Below are positions 1 to 8,266 of a DNA stretch of 64,000 nucleotides, in pieces (within the stretch, counting starts at the first letter, position 1; every line of letters begins with the position of its first letter). A program made the translations under genes and the position numbers. The notes beneath the pieces are model-generated. The model did not search any database. It was not told the DNA's origin and worked only from the letters and a program-made list of their open reading frames with translations. Source of the stretch: Curtobacterium pusillum (GTDB lineage: Bacteria > Actinomycetota > Actinomycetes > Actinomycetales > Microbacteriaceae); NCBI RefSeq assembly GCF_007680845.1, contig NZ_VEIY01000002.1, positions 21,602 to 85,601 of the forward strand, in the 5' to 3' direction.

Positions 1-297
1 GTCACCCCGGACGCCCTCGCGGAGGAGGGGCTCGACCCGCACGCCCTCGCCCTGCACCTCAGCGTGAACGGCGAGGTCCGGCAGGACGGCTCGACCGCGG
101 ACATGATCTTCCGGCCCGCCGAGATCGTCCGCTACCTGTCGCAGTTCATGGTCCTCCACCCGGGCGACGTGGTCAGCACGGGCACCCCCGCCGGTGTCGC
201 GCTCGGCAGCGGCGCCCCGTACCTGCGCTCCGGCGACGTCGTCGAGCTCTCCGCCGACGGCCTCGGCTCGCAGCGCCAGACGGTCGGAGCGGCCTGA
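1..297 (+). CDS. Fumarylacetoacetate hydrolase family protein, C-terminal part
   Basis: Partial gene; the frame is open from base 1 and ends at TGA 295-297. The visible 98 residues match the C-terminal end of FAH-fold hydrolases, with the region around GDVVSTGTPAGV and a closing GDVVEL segment typical of the family. In L-fucose or related sugar-acid pathways such enzymes cleave 2,4-diketo-3-deoxy-acids to pyruvate and lactate. The stop overlaps the ATG of the next gene (TGATG), so the two are translationally coupled, which supports a shared pathway. The catalytic acidic residues lie before the window and cannot be checked. Substrate is inferred from the fucosidase, fuconate-dehydratase-like and SDR neighbours. 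Confidence 0.85.
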   Translation, partial: VTPDALAEEGLDPHALALHLSVNGEVRQDGSTADMIFRPAEIVRYLSQFMVLHPGDVVSTGTPAGVALGSGAPYLRSGDVVELSADGLGSQRQTVGAA

Positions 298-1043
298 TGC
301 CCGGCTCCCACGAGGGCGTCCGCGCGATCGTCACCGGCGGCGCGTCCGGCATCGGCGCGGCCGTCGTCGCCGCCCTGCGCGAGTGCGGAGCCACGGTGGC
401 CGTGCTCGACCTGCAATCCTCCCCCGACGACGTGTTCTCGGTCACGTGCGACGTGTCCTCCGACGAGTCCGTCCGGGCAGCGGTCGCCTCGGCGGTCGAC
501 CACCTCGGCGGACTCGACGTCCTGGTGAACAACGCCGGGATCGGCGCGCAGGGCACCGTCGAGGACAACCCCGACGACGAGTGGCGACGCGTGTACGAGG
601 TCAACGTGCTCGGCGCCGTGCGGTTGTCACGAGCATGTCTGCCGCACCTCCGCGCGTCCGGCAACGCGAGCATCGTCAACACTTGCTCGATCGCCGCGAC
701 CGCCGGGCTCCCCCAGCGCGCGCTGTACTCGGCGACGAAGGGCGCGATCGCCGCCCTCACGCGGGCCATGGCCGCAGACCACCTCCGGGAGGGCATCCGC
801 GTCAACGCCGTCAACCCCGGCACCGCGGACACCCCCTGGGTCGGACGGCTGCTCTCGACGGCACCGGACCCCGCCGCGGAACGGGCGGCCCTGGAGGCAC
901 GGCAACCCCACGGACGCCTCGTCGCCCCCGAGGAGGTGGCCGGGGCCGTCGCCTACCTGACGAGTCCGCTCGCCCGGTCGACGACCGGCGTCGACCTCGC
1001 GGTGGACGGCGGGATGCAGGCGCTGCGGCTCCGTCCCGCCTGA
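297..1043 (+). CDS. SDR family oxidoreductase, probable 2-keto-3-deoxy-L-fuconate dehydrogenase
   Basis: A 248-residue classical short-chain dehydrogenase. The cofactor motif TGGASGIG is at residues 13-20, Asp38 after the second strand suggests NAD(H) preference, NNAG is at 78-81, and the catalytic set is Ser131, Tyr144 and Lys148 (YSATK). It ends in the usual DGG segment. It is coupled by a one-base overlap to the upstream FAH hydrolase. In the non-phosphorylative L-fucose route an SDR oxidises 2-keto-3-deoxy-L-fuconate to the 2,4-diketo acid that the FAH enzyme splits, so the pair makes biochemical sense. The fold is certain; the substrate is inferred from context. Confidence 0.9.
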   Translation: MPGSHEGVRAIVTGGASGIGAAVVAALRECGATVAVLDLQSSPDDVFSVTCDVSSDESVRAAVASAVDHLGGLDVLVNNAGIGAQGTVEDNPDDEWRRVYEVNVLGAVRLSRACLPHLRASGNASIVNTCSIAATAGLPQRALYSATKGAIAALTRAMAADHLREGIRVNAVNPGTADTPWVGRLLSTAPDPAAERAALEARQPHGRLVAPEEVAGAVAYLTSPLARSTTGVDLAVDGGMQALRLRPA

Positions 1044-1121
1044 TGGTCGTCCTGGAGGCGCGGTGCCGGTATCGTCGGGCCGTCGCGCCGCGCAGGCGGC
1101 GCGGGAGCAGGAGGTGGTGAC

Positions 1122-1799
1122 GTGGCTTCGCTGACCGACGACGCGATCGCGCGCATCCAGGAGATGATCGTGAGCGGCGAACTCCAACCCGGGCAGCGCC
1201 TCCCTCCCGAGAAGGAGTTGAGCGAGTCCCTGGGCCTGTCGCGCAACAGCCTGCGCGAGGCGGTCAAGGCCCTCGAACTCATCCGCGTGCTCGACGTCCG
1301 ACGCGGCGACGGCACGTACGTCACGTCGCTCGAGCCGTCGGTGCTGCTCGAGGCCGTGTCGTTCGTCGTCGACATGCACCACGACCGTTCGCTCGTCGAC
1401 CTCCTCGAGGTGCGGCGCATCCTCGAACCCGCATCAGCCGTCCTCGCGACCGCCCGCGCGTCCGAGCAGCAGATCGACGAGCTCCAGGCGCTCATGCGGT
1501 CGGTCGGCGAGGACACCGGCGTCGAGGACCTCGTCGCGCACGACCTGCTCTTCCACTCCACGATCGCGGGGATCGGTGGCAACCAGTACCTGTCCGGGCT
1601 GCTCGACGCGCTCTCGAGCAAGACCGTCCGGGTGCGCGTGTGGCGGGGGCTCACGCAGAACGGCTCCGTGCAGCGGACGCTCGACGAGCATGCGGCGATC
1701 GTGGACGCGATCCGTCGGCGCGACCCACAGCTCGTGCAGGCGCTCGTCGTGTCCCACGTCGAGGGCGTCGAGCGGTGGTTGCGGCGTTCCCTGGACTGA
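1122..1799 (+). CDS. FadR/GntR-family transcriptional regulator (FCD domain)
   Basis: A 225-residue regulator with an N-terminal winged helix (about residues 5-70, ending in RRGDGTYV, the usual GntR wing) and a C-terminal all-helical FCD ligand domain (about 90-210). The GTG start at 1122 is chosen because AGGAGG at 1109-1114 is ideally spaced. FCD members usually bind an organic or sugar acid, often a metal-bound one, and derepress catabolic genes. Lying downstream of the FAH-SDR pair and opposite the fucosidase and transporter genes, it is the natural candidate to control the fucose island through a keto-acid or fuconate inducer. No clear operator palindrome was found. Confidence 0.9.
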   Translation: MASLTDDAIARIQEMIVSGELQPGQRLPPEKELSESLGLSRNSLREAVKALELIRVLDVRRGDGTYVTSLEPSVLLEAVSFVVDMHHDRSLVDLLEVRRILEPASAVLATARASEQQIDELQALMRSVGEDTGVEDLVAHDLLFHSTIAGIGGNQYLSGLLDALSSKTVRVRVWRGLTQNGSVQRTLDEHAAIVDAIRRRDPQLVQALVVSHVEGVERWLRRSLD

Positions 1800-1894
1800 A
1801 CCTGGGAGCACGCGGAGGCGACCCCGTGTTGCATCGGCGGTCGGTCGTGGACCCGGCAACCCGCTGGACACGTTGACCCCACAAGGAGGAAACC

Positions 1895-2173
1895 GTGCTC
1901 GGTCTCATCATCAGCCTGATCATCATCGGACTCATCGCCGGCGCCGTCGCCCGGCTCGTCATCCCCGGCAAGCAGCACATCTCGATCCCGATGACCATCC
2001 TGCTCGGCATCATCGGCTCGTTCGTGGGCGGGTTCCTCGGGTTCCTGATCTTCCAGCACGACCCGATGGACGGCTTCTTCCAGCCGGCCGGCATCATCGG
2101 CTCGATCATCGGTGCGATCATCGTGCTCTTCATCTACCTGAAGGTCACCGGGCGCCGCGGCGCCACCCGCTGA
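1895..2173 (+). CDS. GlsB/YeaQ/YmgE family stress-response membrane protein
   Basis: A 92-residue protein with three hydrophobic helices and glycine-rich turns, typical of the transglycosylase-associated (GlsB/YeaQ) family found in the membrane of stressed Gram-positive and Gram-negative cells. The GTG start at 1895 is preceded by AAGGAGG at 1883-1889, a strong ribosome site. The molecular role of the family is not established; many members are general-stress or envelope-stress inducible. It stands alone between the FadR regulator and the convergent aldo/keto reductase, and is followed by a long palindrome that probably terminates it. Confidence 0.85.
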   Translation: MLGLIISLIIIGLIAGAVARLVIPGKQHISIPMTILLGIIGSFVGGFLGFLIFQHDPMDGFFQPAGIIGSIIGAIIVLFIYLKVTGRRGATR

Positions 2174-2194
2174 CCCGCAGTACCACCCCGCTTG

Positions 2195-2257
2195 CCGGAA
2201 CCAGGTTCCGGGCACAGCACCACGCATCTGCGCGGTGCCGTGTCCGGAACCTGGTTC
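2195..2257. repeat. Palindromic repeat family B, copy 1 (probable bidirectional terminator)
   Basis: CCGGAACCAGGTTCCGG at 2195-2211 is itself a palindrome and is the left half of a larger hairpin whose right half, CCGGAACCTGGTTC, is at 2244-2257; the arms extend through GCACAGCACC and GGTGCCGTG. It sits between convergent genes. A second copy with the same two halves is at 63830-63905. Confidence 0.75.
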
Positions 2258-2314
2258 TTTGCGTGGGGCGGGGCGGGACGGTGGCGGCGGCGGGGCGCCG
2301 GCGCGCGCGGCGCG

Positions 2315-3271
2315 TCACGCGCCGAGCAAGCCCGCGGTCCGCAGGTCGGCCCAGAGCTCCTCGGGGACGGTGACCGCGGCCCGCGCGGCGTTCGACCGCA
2401 CCTGCTCGGCCGACTGCGCCCCGAGTGCGATCGCCCGGACCGCCGGAGCCCGGCGCGGGAACGCGAGCGCGGCCTCGGGCAGCGAGACACCGTGCCGTTC
2501 GCAGACGTCGGCTATCGCGTTCGCCCGCGCGACGAGCTCGACCGGGGCCTCGGCGTAGTCGTACGACGCCCCCGCGGCGGGCCGGGGCGTCCCGAGCAGG
2601 CCGGAGTTGTAGACCCCGACCGCGATGACGTCGACGCCCAGCGACGCGCACCGTTCGACGAGCGAGGCCGCCGGCTGTTCGAGCAGCGTGTACCGACCGG
2701 CGAGCATGATCACGTCCGGGATCCCGGTCGAGACGGCGGCGTCGAGCGCTGCGGCCGAGTTCGACCCGACGCCGATCGCCCGGACGACCCCCTCGTCGCG
2801 GAGCTCGGCGAGCGTCGGGAGCGCCTGCGTCAGCCCGTCGGTGAGGGAGTAGACGTCCGGGTCGTGCAGGTACGCCACGTCCACGTGGTCGAGGCCGAGC
2901 CGCGCGAGCGATTCGTCCAGGGACCGACGGACCCCGGACGGCGACGGGTCCCACTGCCGGACGAGGTCGTCCGGCACCGCGAACCCGCCGGACGCCAGGT
3001 CGTCGCCGTCCCCGCGGCCGGGGACCAGGAGCCGCCCGACCTTGGTCGACACCAGGTACTCGTCGCGGGGGTGGTCGGCGAGCGCCGCACCGAGTCGTCG
3101 TTCGGACAGCCCGAGGCCGTAGTGCGGCGCGGTGTCGAACCCGCGCACCCCGGCGTCCCACGCGGCGTCGACCGTCGCCCGGGCGTCCTCGTCGGTGACC
3201 GGGTGCAGCAGGTTCCCGATCCCCGCTCCCCCGAGCCAGAACGGTCCTGCGTCGAGGTCGGTGCTGCTCAT
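2315..3271 (-). CDS. Aldo/keto reductase, probable L-fucose (D-threo-aldose) dehydrogenase
   Basis: A 318-residue TIM-barrel aldo/keto reductase with the catalytic tetrad Asp46, Tyr51, Lys77 and His136. The pattern GFDTAPHYGLGLSE is the one seen in the D-threo-aldose 1-dehydrogenase branch, which oxidises L-fucose to its lactone. The ATG at 3271 is chosen because it overlaps the stop of the mutarotase gene by four bases (ATGA), indicating translational coupling; in-frame codons further upstream lie inside the mutarotase. Position in the fucosidase operon supports L-fucose as substrate. The enzyme would feed a lactonase that is not in this window. Confidence 0.87.
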   Translation of the reverse strand: MSSTDLDAGPFWLGGAGIGNLLHPVTDEDARATVDAAWDAGVRGFDTAPHYGLGLSERRLGAALADHPRDEYLVSTKVGRLLVPGRGDGDDLASGGFAVPDDLVRQWDPSPSGVRRSLDESLARLGLDHVDVAYLHDPDVYSLTDGLTQALPTLAELRDEGVVRAIGVGSNSAAALDAAVSTGIPDVIMLAGRYTLLEQPAASLVERCASLGVDVIAVGVYNSGLLGTPRPAAGASYDYAEAPVELVARANAIADVCERHGVSLPEAALAFPRRAPAVRAIALGAQSAEQVRSNAARAAVTVPEELWADLRTAGLLGA

Positions 3272-3588
3272 CCCTGCCCCTTCAGTGTCCAGACGAGCGG
3301 GACGCCGTCGTCGTCGCCCGAGTAGTCGTCGTCCGCCTCGAGCAGGGGGTTGATGACCGCTTGCCACTCGGCGTTCACCGGGTCGTCCGCGAGCGCCCGA
3401 CGCATCGCACGGTAGTCCTCGACCTCGATGAGGTGGACCAGGTCCTGCCCGTCCCGCCAGATCGTCCAGTCGTGCACGCCGGCGGCACGGAGTCGCTCGG
3501 CGAGCGGTGCGGGGATCGAGGCGTGCACGCGTTCGTACTCCGCCTCGCTCCCCGCCCGCAGCCGCGTCCTGGAGAGGATCCGCTGCAT
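3268..3588 (-). CDS. L-rhamnose/L-fucose mutarotase family protein
   Basis: A 106-residue ferredoxin-like protein of the RhaM (DUF718) family, which interconverts anomers of 6-deoxy sugars. Visible family features are the N-terminal YERVHASIP segment, HDWTIWRDGQDLVHLIEVED in the middle, and the WQAVINPLLE segment near the end. Its ATG overlaps the fucosidase stop by one base (TGATG) and its stop overlaps the aldo/keto reductase start (ATGA), so fucosidase, mutarotase and dehydrogenase form a coupled trio. It would convert the anomer released by the fucosidase to the form oxidised by the dehydrogenase. L-fucose specificity is inferred from context. Confidence 0.88.
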   Translation of the reverse strand: MQRILSRTRLRAGSEAEYERVHASIPAPLAERLRAAGVHDWTIWRDGQDLVHLIEVEDYRAMRRALADDPVNAEWQAVINPLLEADDDYSGDDDGVPLVWTLKGQG

Positions 3589-4913
3589 CAGTCGCGCAGG
3601 AAGAGCTCGACGACCGGCACCGCGACGTCCGGCCGGACGATCGGCAGGGTGAGCGTCAGCGTCCCGGCGGGCTGTCCGCCGAGCCCGGTGTTCTGCGCGC
3701 GGGTGCCCTCCGGGATCTCCCGGTAGTGGATCTCGGACGCGTCGTTCAACAGCTGCGCGTACGCGACCTTCCCGGCGAGTTCCGGCAGGTGCACGTGCTC
3801 GAACGGCCACGTGAACAGGTGCAGGTACAGCCGGTCCCCGTTCTGCGTGTAGACGGTCCCCGCCGGTGCCCGGAACTCCGACGGTCCGGCGCCGTACACC
3901 GACCGCGCGTGCTGGTGCATCCACGTGCCGATCCCGGCGAGCGCCGTCCGGGCGACGCCGTCGAACTCGCCGCGACCGGTCGGGCCGACGTTGAGGAGCA
4001 TGTTCCCGTTGTTCGAGACCCCGTCGACGAGCATGCGGACGAGGAGGTCGACGCTCTTGACGTTGAGGTTGTCGCGGTCGTAGCCCCACGAGCCGTTGAG
4101 GGTCTGGCACGCCTCCCACGGGACGCGGACCCCGTCCACCTCCATCGGCTTGTCCGGTTGGTACTGCTCCGGGGTGACGAGGTCGCCGGGGATGTCGAGC
4201 CGGTCGTTGACGATGATCCCGGGCTGCAGGCGCTTCGTCAGCGCCATGAGCTCCTCGGATCCCCAGTCGTCACGGCCCTTGCCGCCCCAGATGTCCTCGT
4301 GGTCGTTGTCCCGGTACGAGAAGTCGTAGAACAGGTAGTCGATCCGCCCGTAGTCGGTCAGCAGCTCCTCGACCTGGCCGTGCAGGTACGCGCGGTACCG
4401 GGCCATGTCGCGGCCCTCGTTGAGCCGCGCGATCTCGTCGGGCCCGTCGTCCCGCCGCGGGTGCACGCCGTCGATCGTGAAGTCCGGGTGGTGCCAGTCG
4501 ATGAGCGAGTGGTAGAAGCCGACCCGGAGCCCCTCGGCCCGGACGGCGTCGACGAACTCGCGCACGATGTCCCGCCCGAAGCGGGTGTTGGTCGCCTTGT
4601 AGTCGGTGAGCTTCGAGTCCCAGAGCGCGAAGCCCTCGTGGTGCTTCGTGGTGAGGACGACGTACTTCATCCCCGCCTCGCGGGCGCGGCGGGCCCAGTC
4701 GGCGGCGTCGAACAGGTCCGGGTCGAAGTGATCGAAGTACTTCTGGTAGTCCGCGTCGGTGATCCGTTCGCGGTTCTTCACCCACTCGTGCCGGGCCGGC
4801 AGCGCGTAGAGCCCCCAGTGGATGAACATGCCGAACCGGTCGTGGGTGAACCACGCGGGCAGCCCGGTGGCGTCGACCTCGGTCTGCGGCTCTGCAGGTG
4901 CGGTGATGGTCAT
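3588..4913 (-). CDS. Alpha-L-fucosidase, GH29
   Basis: A 441-residue GH29 retaining alpha-L-fucosidase. Family marks are FGMFIHWGLYALPA near residues 27-40, KYVVLTTKHHEGFALWDS at 83-100, the FYHSLIDWHH segment, and FYDFSY at 195-200, where Asp197 is the likely nucleophile. No signal peptide is visible, so it is probably cytoplasmic and acts on imported fucosyl-oligosaccharides, which fits the transporter genes just upstream in the same operon. The C-terminal beta domain is present, so the enzyme looks complete. It ends coupled to the mutarotase gene. Confidence 0.95.
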   Translation of the reverse strand: MTITAPAEPQTEVDATGLPAWFTHDRFGMFIHWGLYALPARHEWVKNRERITDADYQKYFDHFDPDLFDAADWARRAREAGMKYVVLTTKHHEGFALWDSKLTDYKATNTRFGRDIVREFVDAVRAEGLRVGFYHSLIDWHHPDFTIDGVHPRRDDGPDEIARLNEGRDMARYRAYLHGQVEELLTDYGRIDYLFYDFSYRDNDHEDIWGGKGRDDWGSEELMALTKRLQPGIIVNDRLDIPGDLVTPEQYQPDKPMEVDGVRVPWEACQTLNGSWGYDRDNLNVKSVDLLVRMLVDGVSNNGNMLLNVGPTGRGEFDGVARTALAGIGTWMHQHARSVYGAGPSEFRAPAGTVYTQNGDRLYLHLFTWPFEHVHLPELAGKVAYAQLLNDASEIHYREIPEGTRAQNTGLGGQPAGTLTLTLPIVRPDVAVPVVELFLRD

Positions 4914-4955
4914 GTGGTCGGTCTTCCTTTCGGGACGAACTGGAGTGGGACGGCG

Positions 4956-5876
4956 TCACCGGCCGCCGAGGCCGGAGGTCACGATGCCCTTGACGAGGTG
5001 CTTCTGGAGCAGGACGAGCAGGATCACGGTCGGCAGCATCGAGATGACCGACGCGGCCATCACGAGGTTCCACTCGGAGCCCTGCTGCCCGAAGAACTGC
5101 TGCAGGCCGAGCGGGATGGTGCCGTGCGCCTCGACGTCGTTGACGACGACGAGGGGCCAGAGGAACGAGTTCCAGTACGCGATGAACGAGAACACGGCGA
5201 GGACGGCCATGGTCGGCCGGGCGAGCGGGAGCATGACCGAGACGAAGGTCCGGATCGCCCCGGCGCCGTCGACGCGGGCGGCGTCATCGAGCTCCTGCGG
5301 CACGGTGAGGAAGAACTGCCGCACGAGGAACGCGCCGAGCGCGGTGAACGCCCACGGGATGATGAGCGCTTGGAACGTGTCGACCCACCCGAAGCCCTGC
5401 ATCATCACGTACATCGGGATGACGAGGACGTCCTGCGGGATCATCAGGGTCACGAGGAAGAGCAGGAACACGGTGTTCCGGCCCCGCCACCGCAGGCGGG
5501 AGAACGCGTACCCCGACAGGGTGGCCACCACGACGTTGATGGCGGTGCCGGCCGCCGCGACGAAGACCCCGTTGAGGATGAACCGGGCGAACGGCAGGTA
5601 CGTGAACGCCTGCACGTAGTTGTCCCACTCGAGTGAGCGACCCCAGAGCGTCGGCGGGGTGGTGAACACCTGGTCGGCGGGCTTGAGGCTCGTCGCCACC
5701 ATGTAGATGAGCGGCGAGACGAACAGCAGGGCGACGAGGCAGAGCAGGGCGTACCCGATGGCGTGCCGCACCCGTCCGGGTCGCGGTGCCGAGGCGGTCC
5801 GGGACACAGCGCGCGGGTTGACCGTCCGGTTCGCGGTCGTGAACCCGCCGGAGCGGGACCGGGTCAGCTCACTCAT
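4956..5876 (-). CDS. Carbohydrate ABC transporter permease, MalG type
   Basis: A 306-residue inner-membrane permease with six predicted helices and the cytoplasmic EAA loop (ELDDAARVDGAGAIRTFVSVMLPL) that contacts the ATPase. The start overlaps the end of the partner permease by eight bases. Together with the MalF-type protein and the binding lipoprotein it forms a CUT1-type sugar importer, probably for fucosyl-oligosaccharides or fucose. No ATPase is encoded in the cluster, so it is likely energised by a shared ATPase, for which the gene at 51081-52181 is a candidate. Confidence 0.92.
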   Translation of the reverse strand: MSELTRSRSGGFTTANRTVNPRAVSRTASAPRPGRVRHAIGYALLCLVALLFVSPLIYMVATSLKPADQVFTTPPTLWGRSLEWDNYVQAFTYLPFARFILNGVFVAAAGTAINVVVATLSGYAFSRLRWRGRNTVFLLFLVTLMIPQDVLVIPMYVMMQGFGWVDTFQALIIPWAFTALGAFLVRQFFLTVPQELDDAARVDGAGAIRTFVSVMLPLARPTMAVLAVFSFIAYWNSFLWPLVVVNDVEAHGTIPLGLQQFFGQQGSEWNLVMAASVISMLPTVILLVLLQKHLVKGIVTSGLGGR

Positions 5877-6846
5877 AGTGCACCCACCGCTTCTGGCCGA
5901 GGAACTGGATCGCCGTGATCCCGAGGATGATGACGAACAGCACCCAGGCGCCGGCCGACGCCAGACCGAGCTGCTGGTTCTGGAAGCCCGTGTTGTAGAT
6001 GTACTGCACGAGGGTCTCCGTCGCGGTGCCCGGTCCGCCCTTGGTGAGGACGAAGGGCTGCACGAACACCTGGAACGACGTGATCAGGGTCATCATCGTC
6101 GCGAAGAACACCGACGGCGAGATGAGCGGGAACTTGATCGCCCAGAAGGTCTGCCACGCGTTCGCACCGTCGAGCTGCGAGGCCTCGAGCTGGTTCTCCG
6201 GCACCGCGTCCAGGGCGGCCGAGAAGATGAGCATGTTGTACCCGAACCCCTGCCAGACGCTCATGGCGACGATGGCGAACATGGCCCAGTGCTCGTCGGC
6301 GAGGAAGTTCGGTGCGTGGACGCCGACCGTCGACTGCAGCGTCGCGTCGATCGCGCCACCGGGCTGGTAGAGCATCCGCCACACCACGACGTTCGCGACG
6401 ATCGGCGTGATGGTCGGGATGAAGAACAGCACCCGGAACACGTGGCGTCCGGCGATCCGCGGGGTGAGCCAGGCGGCGAGACCGAGCGACACGACGAGGT
6501 TGAGCGGCACGTACAGCACCACGAACAGCGCCGTGTTGAGCGTCACCGTGCGGAACACCGGGTCGGCGAACAGTCGCGCGTAGTTCTCGACGCCGGCCCA
6601 ACTGCGCTCGCCGAGCATCGGCCAGTTCATGAAGCTGACGACGAGGGAGGCGATGATCGGGAACGCCGTGAACACGACGAGCCCGATGGAGTGCGGTGCG
6701 GCGAAGGCGGCACCCCACCACGAGCGTCGGCCGAGGACGCCGGAGGCGTCGCCGCCCTTCGGGCGCGGCGTCGCCGTCCCGGTCACGACCGCGGCCGCGA
6801 CGGCGGGAACGGCCGCCTCGGCCGGTGGGTCCTGGATGGTGGTCAT
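5869..6846 (-). CDS. Carbohydrate ABC transporter permease, MalF type
   Basis: A 325-residue permease with six or seven hydrophobic segments and the EAA-loop region (ENQLEASQLDGANAWQTFWAIKFPLISP, here with ASQLDGA in the conserved position). The long N-terminal tail of about 40 residues is rich in Ala, Pro and Thr. It pairs with the MalG-type permease. It is separated from the upstream binding-protein gene by a GC-rich hairpin (6895-6934), an arrangement that commonly keeps binding protein more abundant than membrane subunits. Confidence 0.92.
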   Translation of the reverse strand: MTTIQDPPAEAAVPAVAAAVVTGTATPRPKGGDASGVLGRRSWWGAAFAAPHSIGLVVFTAFPIIASLVVSFMNWPMLGERSWAGVENYARLFADPVFRTVTLNTALFVVLYVPLNLVVSLGLAAWLTPRIAGRHVFRVLFFIPTITPIVANVVVWRMLYQPGGAIDATLQSTVGVHAPNFLADEHWAMFAIVAMSVWQGFGYNMLIFSAALDAVPENQLEASQLDGANAWQTFWAIKFPLISPSVFFATMMTLITSFQVFVQPFVLTKGGPGTATETLVQYIYNTGFQNQQLGLASAGAWVLFVIILGITAIQFLGQKRWVHYE

Positions 6847-6894
6847 GCGACGACCTCCTCGTCGTTGGCGCGGTTCTGGGGCCGGGTGGGTGCA

Positions 6895-6934
6895 GACGGG
6901 AGGCGCGGGGCGGGGTCGACCCGCGCCTCCCGTC
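6895..6934 (-). terminator. Intercistronic hairpin, repeat family A, between binding protein and permease
   Basis: Inverted repeat GACGGGAGGCGCGGG (6895-6909) with its exact complement at 6920-6934. It lies between the binding-protein stop and the permease start in the direction of transcription, so it probably attenuates read-through and stabilises the upstream message. It belongs to the GGAGGCGCGG palindrome family seen at several other gene ends here. Confidence 0.65.
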
Positions 6935-6968
6935 CGTCAGGCGGTGACGTCCGTCGGACGGACGTCCG

Positions 6969-8204
6969 TCACTGCGTTCCGAGCTGGCCCGCGATGGAGG
7001 ACATGGAGTCCTTCCCGGAGGTCTGCCCGTTGACGGCCTGCAGCGCGTACTGCGTGAACAGCTGGGACAGCTGGTCGCTCTGCTTGTTCCCGAGGAGCGG
7101 CGACGACTTCGCCAGTCCCGCCTTGAGTGCAGCCTCGGCTCCGTCGATGCCGGCGCTCGAGTACCACGCGCTCTGGGCGGCGGTGCGACCGGGGAAGGCC
7201 CGGCCCTGCTCGGCGAGCGACGTCAGGACCTTCTCGCTGGTCATCGTCTGGACGGCCTTGAACGCCTGCTCCGGGTACTTGCACTGCTTCGAGACGCCGA
7301 AGCCGGAGCCGGCGGCGAACGTCGACGGCCCTGACGTCCCGGCCGGCAGGGTGGTGACCCCGAGGTCGAACTTCACCTTGGCCTTCTGGCTGATGAGCGA
7401 CCACGGGCCGTCGGTGTACATCGCGACCTTGCCGGCGGCGAAGTCGTTGCCGGGTGTCGAGGCGTCCGACGACGCCTGCGTGGCGTAGCCCTTCTTGACG
7501 AGGCTCCCGAGCCAGTCGAGGCCCTCGGCGAACTTCGCGTTCGTCGCGTCGAGCTTCCCGCTGGACGTGATCACCCGGCCGCCGTTGTAGCCGTAGATCA
7601 TCGACTCGAGGTTGAGGTCACCGACGGTCGAGCCGAACATCGTGACGCCCTTGGCCTTGAGCGCGGCCCCGGCTGCCTCGAAGTCGTCGACGGTCCACCC
7701 GGGCTTCGGCTCGGCCACGCCGGCCTTCTCGAAGACGTCCTTGTTGTAGAACATCATGATGGGCCCGGTGTCGTACGGCAGGCCGTAGAGCTTCCCGTCG
7801 ACCTTCATGCCGTCGAGCGCGGTGCTGTCGAACGCGGACAGGTCGGTGCCGTCCTTCTTCGCCAGGTCGTCGAGCGGCAGGAGCGACGACGTGTAGTTCG
7901 CCGCACGCAGGGACTGCATGCTCACGATGCACTGAGCGCTCCCGGCGCTCAACTGCGTGCTGAGCTTCGTGAAGTAGTTCTCGAACGGTGCGCCCTGGAT
8001 GGTCAGGGTGATGCCGTCCTCGCTCTTCACCGAGTCGGCGACCTTCTGCCAGGCGGCCTTGTCCTCCTTCCCGGCGATCCACATGGACCAGGTCAGGGCG
8101 TCCTTCGACTGGCTGCTCCCGGCACTGCTGCCGGAGGAACAACCCGTGAGCACGAGTACGGCTGCTGCTGCGGCAGCGAACCCGGCGGTGAATCGGCGTT
8201 GCAT
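6969..8204 (-). CDS. Extracellular sugar-binding lipoprotein of ABC transporter
   Basis: A 411-residue family 1 solute-binding protein. Residues 1-22 form a lipoprotein signal with positively charged start, hydrophobic core and VLVLTGC box, giving lipidated Cys22; a Ser-rich linker follows. The mature domain carries typical features such as TWSMWIAGKEDKAAWQ and GKVAMYTDGPW. The ATG at 8204 is chosen because the signal peptide begins there; the open frame extends much further upstream without coding character. It delivers its sugar to the two permeases encoded downstream. The sugar is inferred to be fucose-containing from the neighbouring GH29 enzyme. Confidence 0.92.
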   Translation of the reverse strand: MQRRFTAGFAAAAAAVLVLTGCSSGSSAGSSQSKDALTWSMWIAGKEDKAAWQKVADSVKSEDGITLTIQGAPFENYFTKLSTQLSAGSAQCIVSMQSLRAANYTSSLLPLDDLAKKDGTDLSAFDSTALDGMKVDGKLYGLPYDTGPIMMFYNKDVFEKAGVAEPKPGWTVDDFEAAGAALKAKGVTMFGSTVGDLNLESMIYGYNGGRVITSSGKLDATNAKFAEGLDWLGSLVKKGYATQASSDASTPGNDFAAGKVAMYTDGPWSLISQKAKVKFDLGVTTLPAGTSGPSTFAAGSGFGVSKQCKYPEQAFKAVQTMTSEKVLTSLAEQGRAFPGRTAAQSAWYSSAGIDGAEAALKAGLAKSSPLLGNKQSDQLSQLFTQYALQAVNGQTSGKDSMSSIAGQLGTQ

Positions 8205-8266
8205 CGGTGTCTCCACTTCGTCGTGGTGATCGGGTGTGTGGGGTGTGACGGTCGGGTGGGGTGGCT

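Noticed and set aside
1895..3161. Several long overlapping frames on both strands
   Set aside because: They are by-products of high GC content. Codon third positions, motifs and ribosome sites support only the GlsB-like gene and the aldo/keto reductase.
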